A stretch of 37,032 nt of DNA from an uncultured Prevotella sp. (GTDB lineage: Bacteria > Bacteroidota > Bacteroidia > Bacteroidales > Bacteroidaceae): the NCBI GenBank assembly GCA_946624005.1, contig CAMORS010000018.1:1-37032 (forward strand), read 5' to 3'. A program made the translations under genes and the position numbers. The notes beneath the pieces are model-generated. The model was not told the origin of the DNA and did no database searches. It was given only the letters and a program-made list of their open reading frames with translations. Positions 32,073-37,032 of this stretch are shown here, in pieces. Numbering within the stretch: position 1 is the first letter of the stretch; each line of letters opens with the position of its first letter.

Positions 32073-33974
32073 TTATTTATACTTGTTCAGCTGCTGCTGA
32101 CGCTGACGCTGCATCTCTTCGGCCTGCTTCTGCATGGCTTCGAGACGGGCTGCCAGACCCTTGGCCTTCTTCGGGTTCTTCTCATTCTCCTTGCGGCGTT
32201 CTTCAAGATAGGCCAGGAGCTTCTCGTCGTTGGTCGTCTTGCGCAGCAGGAACATGATGGCTGCCGAGAAGAAGAGCGAGATGAAGTAGTAGAAGTTCAG
32301 ACCCGACGAATAGTCGTTGAAGATGAAGAAGAACATCACGGGCATCAAGAACATCATCCACTGCATAGCCTTCATCTGTTCGGCCTGCGGACCTACCATC
32401 TGGTCTTTCTGCTGGCGCATTGTCATGACGCTGTACAGAATATTGGCCACACAGAACAGTACGCAGGTGAGCGAGATATGGTCGCCGATGGCCCAGATGC
32501 TCTTGCTCCATTCGATGATGGGGTCGTAGGTGCTCAGGTCGTTCATCCAGAGGAAGCTCTCGCCGCGCAGCTGGATGGCATTAGGCACATAGTTGAACAT
32601 GGCTATCCAGATGGGCATCTGTATCAGCATGGGCAGACAGCCGCTCAGCGGCGACACACCGTATTTGGCATACATCTGCATCTGTGCCTGCTGTTTCATC
32701 ATGGCATCTTCGGGCTTGGTGTACTGCTTCGTGGCTTCCTCTATTTTGGGCTTCAGCACGCGCATCTTGGCCGACGACATGTAGCTCTTCTTCACCAATG
32801 GATAGGTGATGGCCTTCAGCAGCAAGGTGATGAGGATGAGGACGATACCCATGTTCAGTCCGAACTTCGTGAGCCAGTCGAAGACATAAAGCGTGAAGTA
32901 GCGGTTGATGTAGCGGATGAGCGGCCATCCTAAATAGACGAGACGCTCCATCTGCAGATCCTTGCCGAACTTGCTCTGCTTCTCCATGCGCTGGAGCAGG
33001 CGGAAGTCGTTCGGTCCGTAATAGAACTCAAACTCCGAAGCCTTCAGGCCCGACGGGTCGAAGGGGGCCTTCAGCTTGGCACCATACTCTTTCAGGTAGT
33101 GGGTCTCCTTCTCCTGCGGCATAGAGGTCATCAGACTGTTCTGTGCGAAGTTGTCCTTCGCGATCATCACAGCCGAGAAGTATTGGTTCTTGAAGGCCAC
33201 CCAGTCGATGGCTTCCTCTATCTGCTTGTCCTTCTGGCTCTTTGTCTCGTTGAGATAGTCGGTGCCGCCGTCGGTGAAGTGGTAGGTCAGTGCCGACCGC
33301 TGGTTCTCGAACGTGAAGCCTTTCTCCTGCTGGCGGCAACGGTCGGTCCACTCGATGTCCATCTCCTTGTAGGTGGGACTGAACATTCCGTTCATCCCTT
33401 CGGCCTTCATCGTCATGTGGAGCATGTAGTCCTTGCCCAGCGTATAGCTCATGGTGAGCTGCTTGCCGGGAGCGGCCACAGCCGTCAGCGTCACGGTGGT
33501 GTCGCTCTGGTTGGAGGGTGTGAAGACGAGGTCCTGTGTGATGATGTTGACATCCTTTGCTGCGAGGAGGAAGTTCAGCTGCTGGTCTTTCCCGTCGAAG
33601 AGGGTCACGTCCTGGTTGCCATGATGGTCCTTGAAGCCTTTGACAACGGCCTTCGTGACGGTGCCACCCTTCGTCGACAGCGTCAGGGCGAGCTTCTCGT
33701 TCTGCAGCACGACGTCCTGAGCCTGACCGGTGAGGGCCGTATGGAACAGGGCCGTAGAGTCCTGAGCTGCGTCGGCCTTGGCCTGCTCGGCCTTCTTCTG
33801 TGCGGCTATCTGCGCCATCTTAGCCTTTTCCTCGGCTTTCTTTTGTTCTACTAATGCGATGGAGTCTTGCTTGCGCATCTCCTCCATCTGCTCTTTTGAG
33901 GGCTGTTTCCACCAGCTGAAGCCTATCAGCACGGCGGCAATCAGCACAAATCCGATGATGGTGTTCTTATCCAC
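32073..33974 (-). CDS. yidC: Membrane protein insertase YidC
   Basis: Inserts and folds inner-membrane proteins, alone or with SecYEG. It has 633 residues. The N-terminal helix MDKNTIIGFVLIAAVLIGFSWW is followed by an Ala/Lys/Gln-rich coiled region (about 25-75), the large periplasmic domain, and the conserved insertase core of about five helices beginning FDWLTKFGLNMGIVLILITL. The signature LSGCLPMLIQMPIWIAMFNY is present, and the tail is basic (KNPKKAKGLAARLEAM). This long Bacteroidetes-type YidC has the periplasmic domain that Gram-positive homologues lack. Its own promoter lies 53 nt upstream. It is downstream of pyrG and a DUF4421-type gene on the same strand. Confidence 0.96.
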   Translation of the reverse strand: MDKNTIIGFVLIAAVLIGFSWWKQPSKEQMEEMRKQDSIALVEQKKAEEKAKMAQIAAQKKAEQAKADAAQDSTALFHTALTGQAQDVVLQNEKLALTLSTKGGTVTKAVVKGFKDHHGNQDVTLFDGKDQQLNFLLAAKDVNIITQDLVFTPSNQSDTTVTLTAVAAPGKQLTMSYTLGKDYMLHMTMKAEGMNGMFSPTYKEMDIEWTDRCRQQEKGFTFENQRSALTYHFTDGGTDYLNETKSQKDKQIEEAIDWVAFKNQYFSAVMIAKDNFAQNSLMTSMPQEKETHYLKEYGAKLKAPFDPSGLKASEFEFYYGPNDFRLLQRMEKQSKFGKDLQMERLVYLGWPLIRYINRYFTLYVFDWLTKFGLNMGIVLILITLLLKAITYPLVKKSYMSSAKMRVLKPKIEEATKQYTKPEDAMMKQQAQMQMYAKYGVSPLSGCLPMLIQMPIWIAMFNYVPNAIQLRGESFLWMNDLSTYDPIIEWSKSIWAIGDHISLTCVLFCVANILYSVMTMRQQKDQMVGPQAEQMKAMQWMMFLMPVMFFFIFNDYSSGLNFYYFISLFFSAAIMFLLRKTTNDEKLLAYLEERRKENEKNPKKAKGLAARLEAMQKQAEEMQRQRQQQLNKYK

Positions 33975-34026
33975 TATTGTTATTGTTTACTTTTTACTAT
34001 TGATTGATGTTGTTGCTATGAGTGTG

Positions 34027-34034
34027 CAAAATTA
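34027..34034 (-). promoter_or_regulatory. -7 element of the yidC promoter
   Basis: TAATTTTG on the minus strand matches TAnnTTTG and would start transcription near 34020, about 46 nt before the yidC ATG. No convincing -33 TTTG is seen at the expected place. Confidence 0.58.
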
Positions 34035-34095
34035 CACAAAAAAAACAGAACCTCCGTTGCTTATGATGAATATTTAAGTTTTCTTTAGAAGAGCC

Positions 34096-35118
34096 CTAAA
34101 TTCGCATCCCGATGAAAGCTCGTGCGCGCCATTTGTTCTGGTTGACAATGACGTTGTTGTCGTCGAAGATGGAATTGTTCATCACGAGAGACAATCCTGC
34201 GAAATAGCGCGGCGAGAAATAGTGGACGATGGCGGCTCGCTCGTTGAAGATCATGTTGAACCGTAGGCGCTGTGCCTTCTGTCGCTCGCCGTTGATGGTC
34301 ATATTGTTGCGGTTGAACACCACGAAGGTGGGCAGCATCGAGAAGTGGAGCAGCCAACGGCGGTCGATCACCCAGTTGTAGCCATAGCCGCCGCCGATGC
34401 CGAAATGCCCCACGTAGATGCGGACATCCTGAGCGTTAGGATACCTCGCTGTCAGATGGTCGGTCGTCTTCAGGCTGCCGGCCTGGTAGCTGATGCCTGC
34501 AAGCCACGATCCAGCCGATCGACGCTGGATGTAGCTCTGCGTGAAGGCAGCGGGAAAGGAGAATCGGCGGTGGTTGAAGGTGTAGTAACCTGCCAGGTTG
34601 AGTATCTTCAGCTCCACGTCGTCCGATTGCAGCGTCTGTTTCTCTTCGTCGGTGTCGAAGTCGCCTGAAAGCGATTGTGATATCTGATAACTGGCATCGA
34701 GACTGAAGCGGCTGCCGTAGAAGTTGAGGTTCAGCTCGTAGTCCTTGTATGCTCCTCTCCATTTGGCGGGGTTGATGGCCACTCCAAGGCCTATTCCGCG
34801 ATAGATGGCACCCACCGAGAAGGTGGTCTTGTGGCTGGTGCTGAGGTGCGATTGGAAGTGTTTGCCATTCTCGATTCCACTGGAGTGGAAGTCGTTGCCT
34901 GTCTGGTTCAGCCTTGCCTTCAGCGTCAGCTTGCCTTCGGGCCTGACCACGTAGTTGGTGTCGTAGTGCGAACGGAAGTAGCGGGCCGTCAGCAGACTGT
35001 CCAGTCTCACTCGCTTTTTGGCCAGACCTCGTGTCTGGGGATAGGCGGCTAAGGTCACGAATACGATGACCAGGAGGGTTGTCAGTCTTGTCAGCAGCGT
35101 CGTCTTGGACTGATTCAT
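34096..35118 (-). CDS. DUF4421-like outer-envelope beta-barrel protein
   Basis: Exported protein of 340 residues with an N-terminal signal peptide (LLVIVFVTLAAYPQ, cleavage around residue 28). It continues in alternating amphipathic strands with many aromatic ends (YELNLNFYGSRFSLDASYQ, FGIGGGYGYNWVIDRRW, YFAGLSLVMNNSIF) and ends in an aromatic/basic strand ARAFIGMRI, as outer-membrane barrels do. This fits the DUF4421 family of Bacteroidetes, whose role is not established. It starts 6 nt after the pyrG stop, so the two are probably co-transcribed, and yidC with its own promoter follows 121 nt later. Confidence 0.82.
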   Translation of the reverse strand: MNQSKTTLLTRLTTLLVIVFVTLAAYPQTRGLAKKRVRLDSLLTARYFRSHYDTNYVVRPEGKLTLKARLNQTGNDFHSSGIENGKHFQSHLSTSHKTTFSVGAIYRGIGLGVAINPAKWRGAYKDYELNLNFYGSRFSLDASYQISQSLSGDFDTDEEKQTLQSDDVELKILNLAGYYTFNHRRFSFPAAFTQSYIQRRSAGSWLAGISYQAGSLKTTDHLTARYPNAQDVRIYVGHFGIGGGYGYNWVIDRRWLLHFSMLPTFVVFNRNNMTINGERQKAQRLRFNMIFNERAAIVHYFSPRYFAGLSLVMNNSIFDDNNVIVNQNKWRARAFIGMRI

Positions 35119-35124
35119 TCTTCC

Positions 35125-36876
<1,752 letters not shown>

Positions 36877-36908
36877 TTATTTTTTATGTAGAGATGGAGT
36901 ATCTTATC

Positions 36909-36939
36909 TAAAGGTACGAATAAGCGAGCAAAATACAAA
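36909..36939 (-). promoter_or_regulatory. Distal promoter-like cassette upstream of pyrG
   Basis: TTTG (36939-36936), a 19-nt spacer and TACCTTTA (36916-36909) differ from the consensus by one base. Sequence around it (GGTACGAATAAGCGAG...) closely copies that of the proximal cassette (GTTACGAATAAGTGAG...). Confidence 0.45.
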
Positions 36940-36977
36940 ACAATTAAAGAGATATAATAACGTTGTGGCTGCAACCG

Positions 36978-37032
36978 TCTCTGACCTCCTCGCAGACCAT
37001 CTCTGACCTCCTCGCAGACCATCTCTGACCTC
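36978..37032. repeat. 22-bp tandem repeat running off the right edge
   Basis: TCTCTGACCTCCTCGCAGAC plus CA is repeated exactly at 36978 and 37000, and a third copy begins at 37022 and is cut by the window end. The 22-bp period is not a multiple of three and the region has no open frame, so it is unlikely to be coding. The rest of the 312-nt non-coding stretch after pyrG (36721-37032) holds only the promoter cassettes and AT-rich sequence. Confidence 0.85.

Overview
The window is chromosomal DNA of a Bacteroidales bacterium, most likely Prevotella or a close relative. Three observations support this. Promoters repeatedly match the Bacteroidetes form TTTG-N19..21-TAnnTTTG. Gene content is typical of that group: ClpC with a UVR motif, a DUF4421-type protein, a lipoprotein-type sensor kinase, and separate pheS and pheT. 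Spacers are AT-rich while genes are GC-richer. No rRNA, tRNA, transposase, phage gene or CRISPR array was seen.

Layout. 1-7.4 kb (+): groL (missing one base at the left edge), a HAD phosphatase, pheT, yebC, a TSCPD-domain protein and glyA, closed by a strong terminator. 7.4-10.1 kb (-): an MFS transporter, panB and a phosphomutase-like HAD protein. 10.2-16.2 kb (+): a DUF3298-like lipoprotein, rsmG, an MBL-fold hydrolase, ruvC, clpC behind a consensus sigma-54 promoter, and a small lipoprotein. 16.2-22.9 kb (-): reading in the direction of transcription, kdgK, a 45-codon DUF4177-like gene, eda, a very large fused sensor kinase, a response regulator and a short AbgT-like membrane protein. 23.1-27.1 kb (+): a LacI-type regulator, altronate dehydratase uxaA and an unknown protein, separated by dense short repeats. 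27.2-30.2 kb (-): a polyferredoxin membrane protein and a ferredoxin-type aldo/keto reductase. 30.3-32.1 kb (+): pheS and a TtcA-like tRNA thiolase. 32.1-36.7 kb (-): yidC, a DUF4421-type protein and pyrG. The right edge is non-coding with promoter-like repeats and a 22-bp tandem repeat.

How genes work together. UxaA (altronate to KDG), KdgK (KDG to KDPG) and Eda (KDPG to pyruvate plus glyceraldehyde-3-phosphate) form the lower hexuronate pathway around a divergent LacI-type regulator. The kdgK-eda group reads with almost no gap into a sensor kinase and response regulator, which may couple sugar-acid use to a signalling output. The polyferredoxin and aldo/keto reductase both carry twin-arginine-like motifs and look like an envelope redox pair.

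Most interesting: (1) the fused sensor has an ATP-binding module without any phospho-acceptor histidine and, 340 residues later, a histidine box whose own ATP-binding module is degenerate; (2) palindromic DNA repeats sit in-frame inside uxaA as three exact 45-bp-spaced units, with four related units just downstream, and other repeat types lie inside two further coding sequences; (3) clpC has a perfect sigma-54 promoter preceded by an inverted repeat.
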